This document shows, piece after piece, positions 48,643 to 60,431 of a stretch of DNA of 64,000 nt (positions are counted from its first letter, which is position 1; every line of letters starts with the position of its first letter). The notes below the pieces were generated by a model. That model was not told the DNA's origin and did no database searches. It saw only the letters and a program-made list of their open reading frames with translations. The translations under genes were made by a program, and so were the position numbers. The stretch is from Chamaea fasciata (lineage: Eukaryota > Chordata > Aves > Passeriformes > Sylviidae): positions 1 through 64,000 of the forward strand of contig JARCOQ010000193.1 in the NCBI GenBank assembly GCA_029207755.1. The letters run 5' to 3'.

Positions 48643-51246
48643 TCAGGCACCTGGGCAGCTGACGTTACTTACCCCTGGAAACAGGCCATCCTTTGTTCCC
48701 AACTCCCTTAGCACTGCACCCGGATCCGGCCACCTACAATCCCGAACGGAACAGGATTTCTTCCAGATGCAAGCTTCCACAAGCAGGAAGCCTGGCTTCC
48801 CATGGAGGGCCAAAGGCCTCTTACAAACTGACATCAGGCACCTGGGCAGCTGACTTTACTTACCCCTGGAAACAGGCCATCGTTTGTGCCCACCTCCCTC
48901 TGCCGGGCACCTGGCCTCGGCCACCTACAATCCCGAACGGAACAGGACTTCTTCCAGATGCAAGCTGCCACAAACTGAAAGACTTGCTTCCCTTGGAGGG
49001 CCAAAGGCCTCCTACAAACTGACATCAGGCACCTGGGCAGCTGATATTACTTACCTCTGGAAAAAGGCCATCCTTTGTGCCCAACTCCCTCTGCCGGGCA
49101 CCTGGCCTCGGCCACCTACAATCCCGAACGGAACAGGATTTCTTCCAGATGCAAGCTGCCAAAAACTGGAAGACTACCTTCCCTTAGCGGGCCAAACGCC
49201 TGCTACAAACTGACATCAGGCACCTGGGCAGCTGACTTTACTTACCCCTGGAAACAGGCCATCCTTTGTGCCCCAATCCCTCAGCCGGGCACCTGGCCTC
49301 GGCTACCTACAATCCCAAACGGAACAGGATTTCTTCCAGATGCAAGCTGCCACAAGCTGGAAGCCTGGCTTCCATTGTAGGGCAAAAGGCCTCTTACACA
49401 CTGACATCAGGCACCTGGGCAGCTGACTTTACTTACCCCTGGAAATAGGCCATCCTTTGTGCCCAACTCCCTCTGCGGGCACTAGGCCTCAGCCACCTAC
49501 AATCCCAAACGGAACAGGATTTCTTCCAGATGCAAGCTGCCACAAACTGGAAGCCTGGCTTCCCTTGGAGGGCCAAAGGCCTCCTACAAACTGACATCAG
49601 GCACCTGGGCAGCTGACTTTACATACCCCTGGAAACAGGCCATCCTTTGTGCCCAACTCCCTCTGCCAGGCACCCGGCTCTGTGCACCTACAATCCCGAA
49701 CGGAACAGGATTTCTTCCAGATGCAAGCTGCCACAAGCAGGAAGCCTGGCTTCCCATGGAGGGCCAAAGGCCTCCTACAAACTGACATCAGGCACCTGGG
49801 CAGCTGACTTTACTTACCCCTAAAAACAGGCCATTCTTTGTTCCCAACTCCCTCTGCCAGGCACCCCGCTTCAGCCACCTACAATCTTGAACGGAACAGG
49901 ATTTTTTCCAGATGCAAGCTGCCTTAAACAGGAAGGCTAGCATCATTTGGGGGGCCATAGGCCTGCAACAAACTGACATCAGGCACCTGGGAAGCTGACT
50001 TTACTTACCCCTGGAAACAGGCCATCATTTGTGCCCAACTCCCTCTGCCGGGCACCTGGCCTCGTCCACCTACAATCCCGAACGGAACAGGATTTCTTCC
50101 AGATGCAAGCTGCCACTAACTGGAAGACTTGGTTCCCTTGGAGGGCCAAAGGCCTCCTTAAAACTGACACCAGGCACCTGGGCAGCTGACTTTACTTACC
50201 CCTGGAAACAGGCCATCCTTTGTTCCCAACTCCCTCAGCCGGGCACCAGGCCTCGGCACACTACGATCCAAAACGGAACAGGATTTCTTCCAGATGCAAG
50301 CTGCCACAAACTTGAAGACTACCTTCCCTTAGCGGGCCAAAGCCCTGCTACAAACTGACATCAGGCACCTGGGCAGCTGACTTTACTTACCCCTGGAAAC
50401 AGGCCATCCTTTGTGCCCAACTCCCTCAGCCGGGCACCAGGCCTCGGCCACCTACAATCCCGAACGGAACAGGATTTCTTCCAGATGCAAGCTGCCACAA
50501 GCTGGAAGCCTGGCTTCCCATGGAGGAACAATTGCCAACTGCAAACTGACATCAGGCACCTGGGCAGCTGACTTTACTTACCCCTGGAAACAGGCCATCC
50601 TTTGTGCCCAGCTCCCTCTCCCAGGCACCTGGCCTCGGCCACCTGCAATCCCAAACGGAACAGGATTTCTTCCTAATGCTAGCTGCAACAAACTGGTAGA
50701 CTAGCTTCCCCTGGAGGGCCAAAGGCCTCCTACAAACTGACATCAGGCACCTGGGCAGCTGACATTACTTACCCCTAGAAACAGGCCATCCTTTGTTCCC
50801 AACTCCCGCTGCGGGGCCCCTGGCCTCGGCCACCTACAATCCCCAACGGAACAGGATTTCTTCCAGATGCAAGCTGCCAAAAACTGGAAGACTACCTTCC
50901 CTTAGCGGGCCAAAGGCCTGCTACAAACTGACATCAGGCACCTGGGCAGCTGACTTTACTTACCCCTGGAAACAGGCCATCCTTTGTTCCCAACTCCCTC
51001 TGCCGGGCACCAGGCCTCGGCAACCTACAATCCCAAACGGAACAGGATTTCTTCAAGATGCAAGCTGCCACAAGCTGGAAGGCTGGCTTCCCTTGGAGGG
51101 CCAAAGGCCTCGTACAAACTGACATCAGGCACCTGGGCAGCTGACTTTACTTACCCCTGGAAACAGGCCATCATTTGTGCCGAACTCCCTCTGCTGGGCA
51201 CCTGGCCTCGGCCACCTACAATCCCGAACGGAACAGGATTTCTTCC
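48643..51246 (+). repeat. 2.6-kb block, copy 2
   Basis: Matches 44,632-47,235 at exactly 21 x 191 = 4,011 bp. The match stops near 51,246, where this copy reads CTTCCACATGAAAGC and the first reads CTTCCAGATGCAAGC. After that the two copies continue into different neighbours. Confidence 0.85.
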
Positions 51247-51315
51247 ACATGAAAGCTGCCACAAACTGGAAGACTGCCTTCCCTTAGCGGGCCAACGTCC
51301 TGCTACAAACTGACA

Positions 51316-53416
51316 TCAGGCACCTGGGCAGCTGACTTTACTTACACCTGGAAACAGGCCATCCTTTGTGCCCAACTCCCTCTGCCGGGCACCAGGCCTC
51401 GGCCACCTACAATCCCAAACGGAACAGGATTTCTTCCAGATGCAAGCTGCCACAAGGTGGAAGTATGGCTTCCCTTGGAGGGCCAAAGGCCTCCTACAAA
51501 CTGACATCAGCCAACTGGGCAGCTGACTTTACTTACCCCTGGAAACAGGCCATCCTTTGTGCCCAACTCCCTCTGCCGGGCACCAGGCCTTGGCCACCTA
51601 CAATCCCAAATGGAACAGGATTTCTTCCAGATGCAAGCTGCCACAAGCAGGAAGCCTGGCTTCCCATGGAAAGCCAAAGGCCTCCTACAAACTGACATCA
51701 GGCACCTGGGCAGCTGACTTTACTTACCCCTGGAAACAGGCCATCCTTTGTGCCCAACTCCTTCTGCTGGGCACCCTGCTCCGTGCACCTACAATCCCGA
51801 ACGGAACAGGATTTCTTCCAGATGCAAGCTGCCACAAGCAGGAAGCCTGGCTTCCCATGGAGGGCCAAAGGCCTCCTACAAACTGACATCAGGCACCTGG
51901 GCAGCTGACTTTACTTACCCCTAATAACAGGCCATCCTTTGTTCCCAACTCCCTCTGCCGGGCACCCGGCTTCAGCCACCTACAATCTTGAACAGAACTG
52001 GATTTTTTCCAGATGCAAGCTGCCTTGAACAGGAAGACTAGCATCACTTGGGGGGCCATAGGCCTGCAACAAACTGACATCAGGCACCTGGGCAGCTGAC
52101 TTTACTTACCCCTGGAAACAGACCATCCTTTGTTCCCAACTCCCTATGCCGGGCACCAGGCCTCGGCCACCTATGATCCTAAATGGAACAGGATTTCTTC
52201 CAGATGCAAGCTGCCACAAACTGGAAGACTACCTTCCCTTAGAGGGCCAAAGGCCTGCTACAAACTGACATCAGGCACCTGGGCAGCTGTCTTTACTTAC
52301 TCCTGGAAACAGGCCATCTTTTGTGCCCAACTCCCTCTGCCGGGCAGCAGGCCTCGGCCACCTACAATCCCAAACGGAACAGGATTTCTGCCAGATGCAA
52401 GCTGCCACAAGCAGGAAGCCTGGCTTCCCATGGAGGGCCAAAGGCCTGCTACAAACTGACATCAGGCACCTGGGCTGCTGTCTTTACTTACCCCTGGAAA
52501 CAGGCCATCCTTTGTGCCCAACTCCCTCTGCCGGGCACCTGGCCTCGGCCACCTACAATCTCGAACGGAACAGGATTTCTTCCAGATGCAAGCTGCCACA
52601 AGCAGGAAGCCTGGCTTCCCATGGAGAAAAAATTGCCACCTGCAAACTGACATCAGGCACCTGGGCAGCTGACTTTACTTACCCCTGGAAACAGGCCATC
52701 CTTTGTTCCCAACTCCCTCTGCCGGGCACCCGGCTCCGTGCACCTACAATCCCGAACGGAACAGGATTTCTTCCAGATGCAAGCTGCCACAAGCAGGAAG
52801 CCTGGCTTCCCATGGAGGGCCAAAGGCCTCCTACAAACTGACATCAGGCACCTGGGCAGCTGAATTTACTTACCCCTGGAAACAGGCCATCCTTTGTTCC
52901 CAACTCCCTCTGCCGGGCACCCGGATCCGTGCACCTACAATCCCGAACGGAACAGGATTTCTTCCAGATGCAAGCTGCCACAAGCAGGAAGCCTGGCTTC
53001 CCATGGAGGGCCAAAGGCCTCCTACAAACTGACATCAGGCACCTGGGCAGCTGACTTTACTTACCCCTGGAAACAGGCCATCATTTGTGCCCAACTCCCT
53101 CTGCCGGGCACCTGGCCCTGGCCACCTACAATCCCGAACGGAACAGGACTTCTTCCAGATGCAAGCTGCCACAAACTGGAAGACTTGCTTCCCTTGGAGG
53201 GCCAAAGGCCTCCTACAAACTGACATCAGGCACCTGGGCAGCTGACTTTACTTACCCCTGGAAACAGGCCATCCTTTGTGCCCAACTCCCTTAGCCGGGC
53301 ACCAGGCCTCGGCAACCTACAATCCCGAACGGAACAGGATTTCTTCCAGATGCAAGCTGCCACAAGCCGGAAGCCTGGCTGCTCTTGGAGGGCCAAAGGC
53401 CTCCTACAAACTGACA
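51316..53416 (+). repeat. 11-mer HOR unit (2,101 bp)
   Basis: Eleven monomers, called A to K in Domain II. A has CACAAGGTGGAAGTATGG. B has ATCAGCCAACTGGGC at its left edge. C has CACCCTGCTCCGTGCACC. D is i-like with CCCTAATAACAGG. E has CTATGATCCTAAATGG. F has GGATTTCTGCCAGATGC. G has CATGGAGAAAAAATTGCC. H has CACCCGGCTCCGTGC, I has CACCCGGATCCGTGC, J has CTGGCCCTGGCCACC, and K has CCACAAGCCGGAAGCC. The A monomer recurs at 53,417. Confidence 0.83.
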
Positions 53417-54944
53417 TCAGGCACCTGGGCAGCTGACTTTACTTACCCCTGGAAACAGGCCATCCTTTGTGCCCAACTCCTTCTGCTGGGCACCAGGCCT
53501 CGGCCACCTACAATCCCAAACGGAACAGGATTTCTTCCAGATGCAAGCTGCCACAAGGTGGAAGTATGGCTTCCCTTGGAGGGCCAAAGGCCTCCTACAA
53601 ACTGACATCAGCCAACTGGGCAGCTGACTTTACTTACCCCTGGAAACAGGCCATCCTTTGTGCCCAACTCCCTCTGCCGGGCACCAGGCCTTGGCCACCT
53701 ACAATCCCAAATGGAACAGGATTTCTTCCAGATGCAAGCTGCCACAAGCAGGAAGCCTGGCTTCCCATGGAAAGCCAAAGGCCTCCTACAAACTGACATC
53801 AGGCACCTGGGCAGCTGACTTTACTTACCCCTGGAAACAGGCCATCCTTTGTGCCCAACTCCTTCTGCTGGGCACCCTGCTCCGTGCACCTACAATCCCG
53901 AACGGAACAGGATTTCTTCCAGATGCAAGCTGCCACAAGCAGGAAGCCTGGCTTCCCATGGAGGGCCAAAGGCCTCCTACAAACTGACATCAGGCACCTG
54001 GGCAGCTGACTTTACTTACCCCTAATAACAGGCCATCCTTTGTTCCCAACTCCCTCTGCCGGGCACCCGGCTTCAGCCACCTACAATCTCGAACGGAACA
54101 GGATTTCTTCCAGATGCAAGCTGCCACAAGCAGGAAGCCTGGCTTCCCATGGAGAAAAAATTGCCACCTGCAAACTGACATCAGGCACCTGGGCAGCTGA
54201 CTTTACTTACCCCTGGAAACAGGCCATCCTTTGTTCCCAACTCCCTCTGCCGGGCACCCGGCTCCGTGCACCTACAATCCCGAACGGAACAGGATTTCTT
54301 CCAGATGCAAGCTGCCACAAGCAGGAAGCCTGGCTTCCCATGGAGGGCCAAAGGCCTCCTACAAACTGACATCAGGCACCTGGGCAGCTGAATTTACTTA
54401 CCCCTGGAAACAGGCCATCCTTTGTTCCCAACTCCCTCTGCCGGGCACCCGGATCCGTGCACCTACAATCCCGAACGGAACAGGATTTCTTCCAGATGCA
54501 AGCTGCCACAAGCAGGAAGCCTGGCTTCCCATGGAGGGCCAAAGGCCTCCTACAAACTGACATCAGGCACCTGGGCAGCTGACTTTACTTACCCCTGGAA
54601 ACAGGCCATCATTTGTGCCCAACTCCCTCTGCCGGGCACCTGGCCCTGGCCACCTACAATCCCGAACGGAACAGGACTTCTTCCAGATGCAAGCTGCCAC
54701 AAACTGGAAGACTTGCTTCCCTTGGAGGGCCAAAGGCCTCCTACAAACTGACATCAGGCACCTGGGCAGCTGACTTTACTTACCCCTGGAAACAGGCCAT
54801 CCTTTGTGCCCAACTCCCTTAGCCGGGCACCAGGCCTCGGCAACCTACAATCCCGAACGGAACAGGATTTCTTCCAGATGCAAGCTGCCACAAGCAGGAA
54901 GCCTGGCTTCCCTTGGAGGGCCAAAGGCCTCCTACAAACTGACA
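53417..54944 (+). repeat. 8-mer derivative of the 11-mer (1,528 bp)
   Basis: Order A B C (D/G hybrid) H I J K. It lacks three monomers relative to the 11-mer at 51,316. The hybrid at 53,990 starts as D (CCCTAATAACAGG, CACCCGGCTTCAGCC) and ends as G (ACAATCTCGAACGG, GAGAAAAAATTGCC). The length change is exactly 3 x 191 = 573 bp, as expected for unequal recombination in register. Confidence 0.86.
53985..54175 (+). repeat. D/G hybrid monomer with visible crossover interval
   Basis: D-specific sequence reaches CTTCA at 54,071-54,075. G-specific sequence begins at the C at 54,090 (ACAATCTCGAACGG). The crossover therefore lies in the 14 shared bases 54,076-54,089. Both parental monomers survive intact at about 51,889 and 52,462. 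Confidence 0.85.
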
Positions 54945-56281
54945 TCAGGCACCTGGGCAGCTGACTTTACTTACCCCTGGAAACAGGGCATCCTTTGTGC
55001 CCAACTCCCTCTGCCGGGCACCTGGCCTCGGCTACCTACAATCCCGAACGGAACAGGACTTCTTCCAGATGCAAGCTGCCACAAACTGGAAGACTTGCTT
55101 CCCTGTGAGGGCCAAAGGCCTCCTACAAACTGACATCAGGCACCTGGGCAGCTGAATTTACTTACCCCTGGAAACAGGCCATACTTTGTGCCCAGCTCCC
55201 TCTGCCGGGCACCAGGCCTTGGCCACCTACAATCCCGAACGGAACAGGATTTTTTCCAGATGCAAGCTGCCACAAGCAGGAAGCCTGGCTTCCCATGGAG
55301 GGCCAAAGGCCTCCTACAAACTGACATCAGGCACCTGGGCAGCTGACTTTACTTACCCCTGGAAACAGGCCATCCTTTGTTCCCAACTCCCTCTGCCGGG
55401 CACGCGGCGTCAGCCACCTACAATCTTGAACGGAACAGGATTTTTTCCAGATGCAAGCTGCCTTGAACAGGAAGACTAGCATCACTTGGGGGGCCATAGG
55501 CCTGCAAAAAACTGACATCAGGCACCTGGGCAGCTGACTTTACTTACCCCTGGAAACAGGCCATCCTTTGTGCCTAACTCCCTCTGCCGGGCACCTGGTC
55601 TCGGCCACCTACAATCCCGAACGGAACAGGATTTCTTCCAGATGCAAGCTGCCACAAACTGGAAGACTTGCTTCACTTGGAGGGGCAAAGGCTTCCTTCA
55701 AACTGACATCAGGCACCTGGGCAGCTGACTTTACTTACCCCTCGAAACAGGCCATCCTTTGTTCCCAACTCCCTCAGCCGGGCACCAGGCCTCGGCCACC
55801 TACGATCCTAAACGGAACAGGATTTCTTCCAGATGCAAGCTGCCACAAACTGGAAGACTACCTTCCCTTAGAGGGCCAAAGGCCTGCTACAAACTGACAT
55901 CAGGCACCTGGGCAGCTGTCTTTACTTACTCCTGGAAACAGGCCATCTTTTGTGCCCAACTCCCTCTGCCGGGCAGCAGGCCTCGGCCACCTACAATCCC
56001 GAACGGAACAGGATTTCTGCCAGATGCAAGCTGCCACAAGCAGGAAGCCTGGCTTCCCATGGAGGGCCAAAGGCCTGCTACAAACTGACATCAGGCACCT
56101 GGGCTGCTGTCTTTACTTACCCCTGGAAACAGGCCATCCTTTGTGCCCAACTCCCTCTGCCGGGCACATGGCCTCGGCCACCTACAATCTCGAACGGAAC
56201 AGGATTTCTTCCAGATGCAAGCTGCCACAAGCAGGAAGCCTGGCTTCCCATGGAGAAAAAATTGCCACCTGCAAACTGACA
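54181..56281 (+). repeat. 11-mer HOR unit H-to-G (2,101 bp)
   Basis: Order H I J K L M N O E F G, with N i-like (GCACGCGGCGTCAGCC, CTTGGGGGGCC) and O marked by GTGCCTAACTCCC. H to K overlap the end of the 8-mer. The E F G H I J K run also appears at 52,080-53,416, so this unit shares part of its content with the 51,316 unit but adds L M N O. Confidence 0.82.
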
Positions 56282-58191
56282 TCAGGCACCTGGGCAGCTG
56301 ACTTTACTTACCCCTGGAAACAGGCCATCCTTTGTTCCCAACTCCCTCTGCCGGGCACCCGGCTCCGTGCACCTACAATCCCGAACGGAACAGGATTTCT
56401 TCCAGATGCAAGCTGCCACAAGCAGGAAGCCTGGCTTCCCATGGAGGGCCAAAGGCCTCCTACAAACTGACATCAGGCACCTGGGCAGCTGAATTTACTT
56501 ACCCCTGGAAACAGGCCATCCTTTGTTCCCAACTCCCTCTGCCGGGCACCCGGATCCGTGCACCTACAATCCCGAACGGAACAGGATTTCTTCCAGATGC
56601 AAGCTGCCACAAGCAGGAAGCCTGGCTTCCCATGGAGGGCCAAAGGCCTCCTACAAACTGACATCAGGCACCTGGGCAGCTGACTTTACTTACCCCTGGA
56701 AACAGGCCATCATTTGTGCCCAACTCCCTCTGCCGGGCACCTGGCCCTGGCCACCTACAATCCCGAACGGAACAGGACTTCTTCCAGATGCAAGCTGCCA
56801 CAAACTGGAAGACTTGCTTCCCTTGGAGGGCCAAAGGCCTCCTACAAACTGACATCAGGCACCTGGGCAGCTGACTTTACTTACCCCTGGAAACAGGCCA
56901 TCCTTTGTGCCCAACTCCCTTAGCCGGGCACCAGGCCTCGGCAACCTACAATCCCGAACGGAACAGGATTTCTTCCAGATGCAAGCTGCCACAAGCAGGA
57001 AGCCTGGCTTCCCTTGGAGGGCCAAAGGCCTCCTACAAACTGACATCAGGCACCTGGGCAGCTGACTTTACTTACCCCTGGAAACAGGGCATCCTTTGTG
57101 CCCAACTCCCTCTGCCGGGCACCTGGCCTCGGCTACCTACAATCCCGAACGGAACAGGACTTCTTCCAGATGCAAGCTGCCACAAACTGGAAGACTTGCT
57201 TCCCTGTGAGGGCCAAAGGCCTCCTACAAACTGACATCAGGCACCTGGGTAGCTGAATTTACTTACCCCTGGAAACAGGCCATACTTTGTGCCCAGCTCC
57301 CTCTGCCGGGCACCAGGCCTTGGCCACCTACAATCCCGAACGGAACAGGATTTTTTCCAGATGCAAGCTGCCACAAGCAGGAAGCCTGGCTTCCCATGGA
57401 GGGCCAAAGGCCTCCTACAAACTGACATCAGGCACCTGGGCAGCTGACTTTACTTACCCCTGGAAACAGGCCATCCTTTGTTCCCAACTCCCTCTGCCGG
57501 GCACCCGGCGTCAGCCACCTACAATCTTGAACGGAACAGGATTTTTTCCAGATGCAAGCTGCCTTGAACAGGAAGACTAGCATCACTTGGAGGGCCATAG
57601 GCCTGCAACAAACTGACATCAGGCACCTGGGCAGCTGACTTTACTTACCCCTGGAAACAGGCCATCCTTTGTGCCTAACTCCCTCTGCCGGGCACCTGGT
57701 CTCGACCACCTACAATCCCGAACGGAACAGGATTTCTTCCAGATGCAAGCTGCCACAAACTGGAAGACTTGCTTCACTTGGAGGGGCAAAGGCTTCCTTC
57801 AAACTGACATCAGGCACCTGGGCAGCTGACTTTACTTACCCCTCGAAACAGGCCATCCTTTGTTCCCAACTCCCTCAGCCGGGCACCAGGCCTCGGCCAC
57901 CTACGATCCTAAACGGAACAGGATTTCTTCCAGATGCAAGCTGCCACAAACTGGAAGACTACCTTCCCTTAGAGGGCCAAAGGCCTGCTACAAACTGACA
58001 TCAGGCACCTGGGCAGCTGTCTTTACTTACTCCTGGAAACAGGCCATCCTTTGTGCCCAACTCCCTCTGCCGGGCAGCAGGCCTCGGCCACCTACAATCC
58101 CGAACGGAACAGGATTTCGGCCAGATGCAAGCTGCCACAAGCAGGAAGCCTGGGTTCCCATGGAGGAACAATAGCCACCTGCAAACTGACA
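56282..58191 (+). repeat. Second copy of the H-to-G unit, ten monomers
   Basis: Matches 54,181-56,090 at 2,101 bp, from H to F. The last monomer differs: GGATTTCGGCCAGATGC, and an end GAGGAACAATAGCC instead of the F ending. It then passes into monomers related to 43,869. Small differences from the first copy include GGGTAGCTGAATT near 57,248 and CTTGGAGGGCCATAGG for CTTGGGGGGCCATAGG near 57,586. Confidence 0.82.
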
Positions 58192-59909
58192 TCAGGCACC
58201 TGGGCAGCTGACTTTACTTACCCCTGGAAACAGGCCATCTTTTGTGCCCACCTCCCTCTGCCGGGCACCTGGCCTCGGCCACCTACAATCCCCAACGGAA
58301 CAGGATTTCTTCCAGATGCAAGCTGCCACAAACTGGATGACTTGCTTCCCTTGGAGGGCCAAAGGCCTCCTACAAACTGACATCAGGCATTTGGGCAGCT
58401 GACTTTACTTACCCCTGGAAACAGGCCATCCTTTGTTCCCAACTCCCTATGCCGGGCACCTGGCCTCGACCACCTACAATCCCGAACGGAACAGGATTTC
58501 TTCCAGATGCAAGCTGCCACAAACTGGAAGACTACATTCCCTTAGCGGGCAAAAGGACTGCTACAAACTGACATCAGGCACCTGGGCAGCTGACTTTACT
58601 TACCCCTGGAAACAGGCCATCCTTTGTGCCCAACTCCCTCTGCCGGGCACCAGGCCTCGGCCACCTACAATCCCAAACGGAACAGGATTTCTTCCAGATG
58701 CAAGCTGCCACAAGCTGGAACCTGGCTTCCCTTGGTGGGCCAAAAACCTCCTACAAACTGAAATCAGGCACCTGGGCAGCTGACTTTACTTACCCCTGGA
58801 AACAGGCCATCCTTTGTGCCCAACTCCCTCTGCTGGACATCCGGCTCCGTGCACCTACAATCCCGAACGGAACAGGATTTCTTCCAGATGCAAGCTGCCA
58901 CAAGCAGGAAGCCTGGCTTCCCATGGAGGGCCAAAGGCCTCCTACAAACTGACATCAGGCACCTGGGCAGCTGACTTTACTTACCCCTAAAAACAGGCCC
59001 TCCTTTGTTCCCAACTCCCTCTGCCGGGCACCCAGCTTCAGCCATCTACAATCTCGAACGGAACAGGATTTTTTCCAGATGCAAGCTGCCTTGAACAAGA
59101 AGACTAGCATCACTTGGGGGGCCATAGGCCTGCAACAAACTGACATCAGGCACCTGGGCAGCTGACTTTACTTACCCCTGGAAACAGGCCATCCTTTGTG
59201 CCCAACTCCCTCTGCCGGGCACCTGGTCTCGGCCACCTACAATCCCGAACGGAACAGGATTTCTTCCAGATGCAAGCTGCCAGAAACTGGAAGACTTGCT
59301 TCAATTGGAGGGGCAAAAGCCTCCTACAAACTGACACCAGACACCTGGGCAGCTGACTTTACTTACCACTGGAAACAGGCCATCCTTTGTTCCCAACTCC
59401 CTCAGCCGGGCACCAGGCCTCGGCCACCTACGATCCTAAACGGAACAGGATTTCTTCCAGATGCACGCTGCCACAAACTGGAAGACTACCTTCCCTTAGA
59501 GGGCCAAAGGCCTGCTACAAACTGACATCAGTCACCTGGGCAGCTGTCTTTACTTACCCCTGGAAACAGGCCATCTTTTGTGCCCAACTCCCTCTGCCGG
59601 GCAGCAGGCCTCGGCCACCTACAATCCCGAATGGAACAGGATTTCTGCCAGATGCAAGCTGCCACAAGCAGGAAGCCTGGCTTCCCATGGAGGGCCAAAG
59701 GCCTCCTACAAACTGACATCAGGCACCTGGGCAGCTGACATAACTTACACCTGGAAACAGGCCATCCTTTGTTCCCAACTCCCTCAGCAGGGCACCCGGA
59801 TCCGGCCACCTACAATCCCGAACGGAACAGGATTTCTTCCAGATGCAAGCTGCCACAAGCTGGAAGCCTGGCTTCCCTTGGAGGGCCAAAGGCATCCTAC
59901 AAACTGACA
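58192..59909 (+). repeat. Domain II right part, recombined monomers
   Basis: Nine monomers. The first three parallel 43,869-44,440 (CTGGATGACTTGC, CAGGCATTTGGGC, GGAACCTGGCTTCC), but the second also carries markers of the monomer at 47,114. Then come an H-like monomer, an i-like one (58,955), O-, E- and F-like ones, and one with GACATAACTTACACC (59,719). No tandem HOR spans this part. Confidence 0.74.
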
Positions 59910-60431
59910 TCAGGCACCTGGGCAGCTGACTTTACTTACCCCTGGAAACAGGCCATCCTTTGTGCCCAACTCCCTCTGCCGGGCACCTGGCCTCGGCCAC
60001 CTACAATCCCAAACGGAACAGGATTTCTTCCAGATGCAAGCTGCCACAAACTGGAAGACTAGATTCCCTCGGAGGGCCAAAGGCCTCCTACAAACTGACA
60101 TCAGGCACCTGGGCAGCTGACTTTACTTACCCCTGGAAACAGGCCATCCTTTGTGCCCAACTCCCTCTGCCGGGCACCTGGCCTTGGCCACCTACAATCC
60201 CGAACGGAACAGGATTTCTTCCAGATGCAAGCGGCCACAAACTGGAAGACTTGCTTCCCTTGGAGGGCCAAAGGCCTCCTACAAACTGACATCAGGCACC
60301 TGGGCAGCTGACTTTTCTTACCCCTGGAAACAGGCCATCCTTTGTGCCCAACTGCCTCAACCGGGCACCTGGCCTCGGCCACCTACAATCCCGAACAGAA
60401 CAGGATTTCTACCAGATGCAAGCTGCCACAA
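59910..60431 (+). repeat. Displaced duplicate of 41,769-42,290
   Basis: About 520 bp nearly identical to a block 18,141 bp to the left. The shared private variants are GACTAGATTCCCTCGG, GCAAGCGGCCACAAACTGG, GACTTTTCTTACCCC, CTGCCTCAACCGGGC and GGATTTCTACCAG. The match fades near 60,431, where this copy reads CAAGCGGGAAGCC and the left one CAAGCTGGAAGCC. The surrounding monomers are unrelated in order. Confidence 0.8.
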
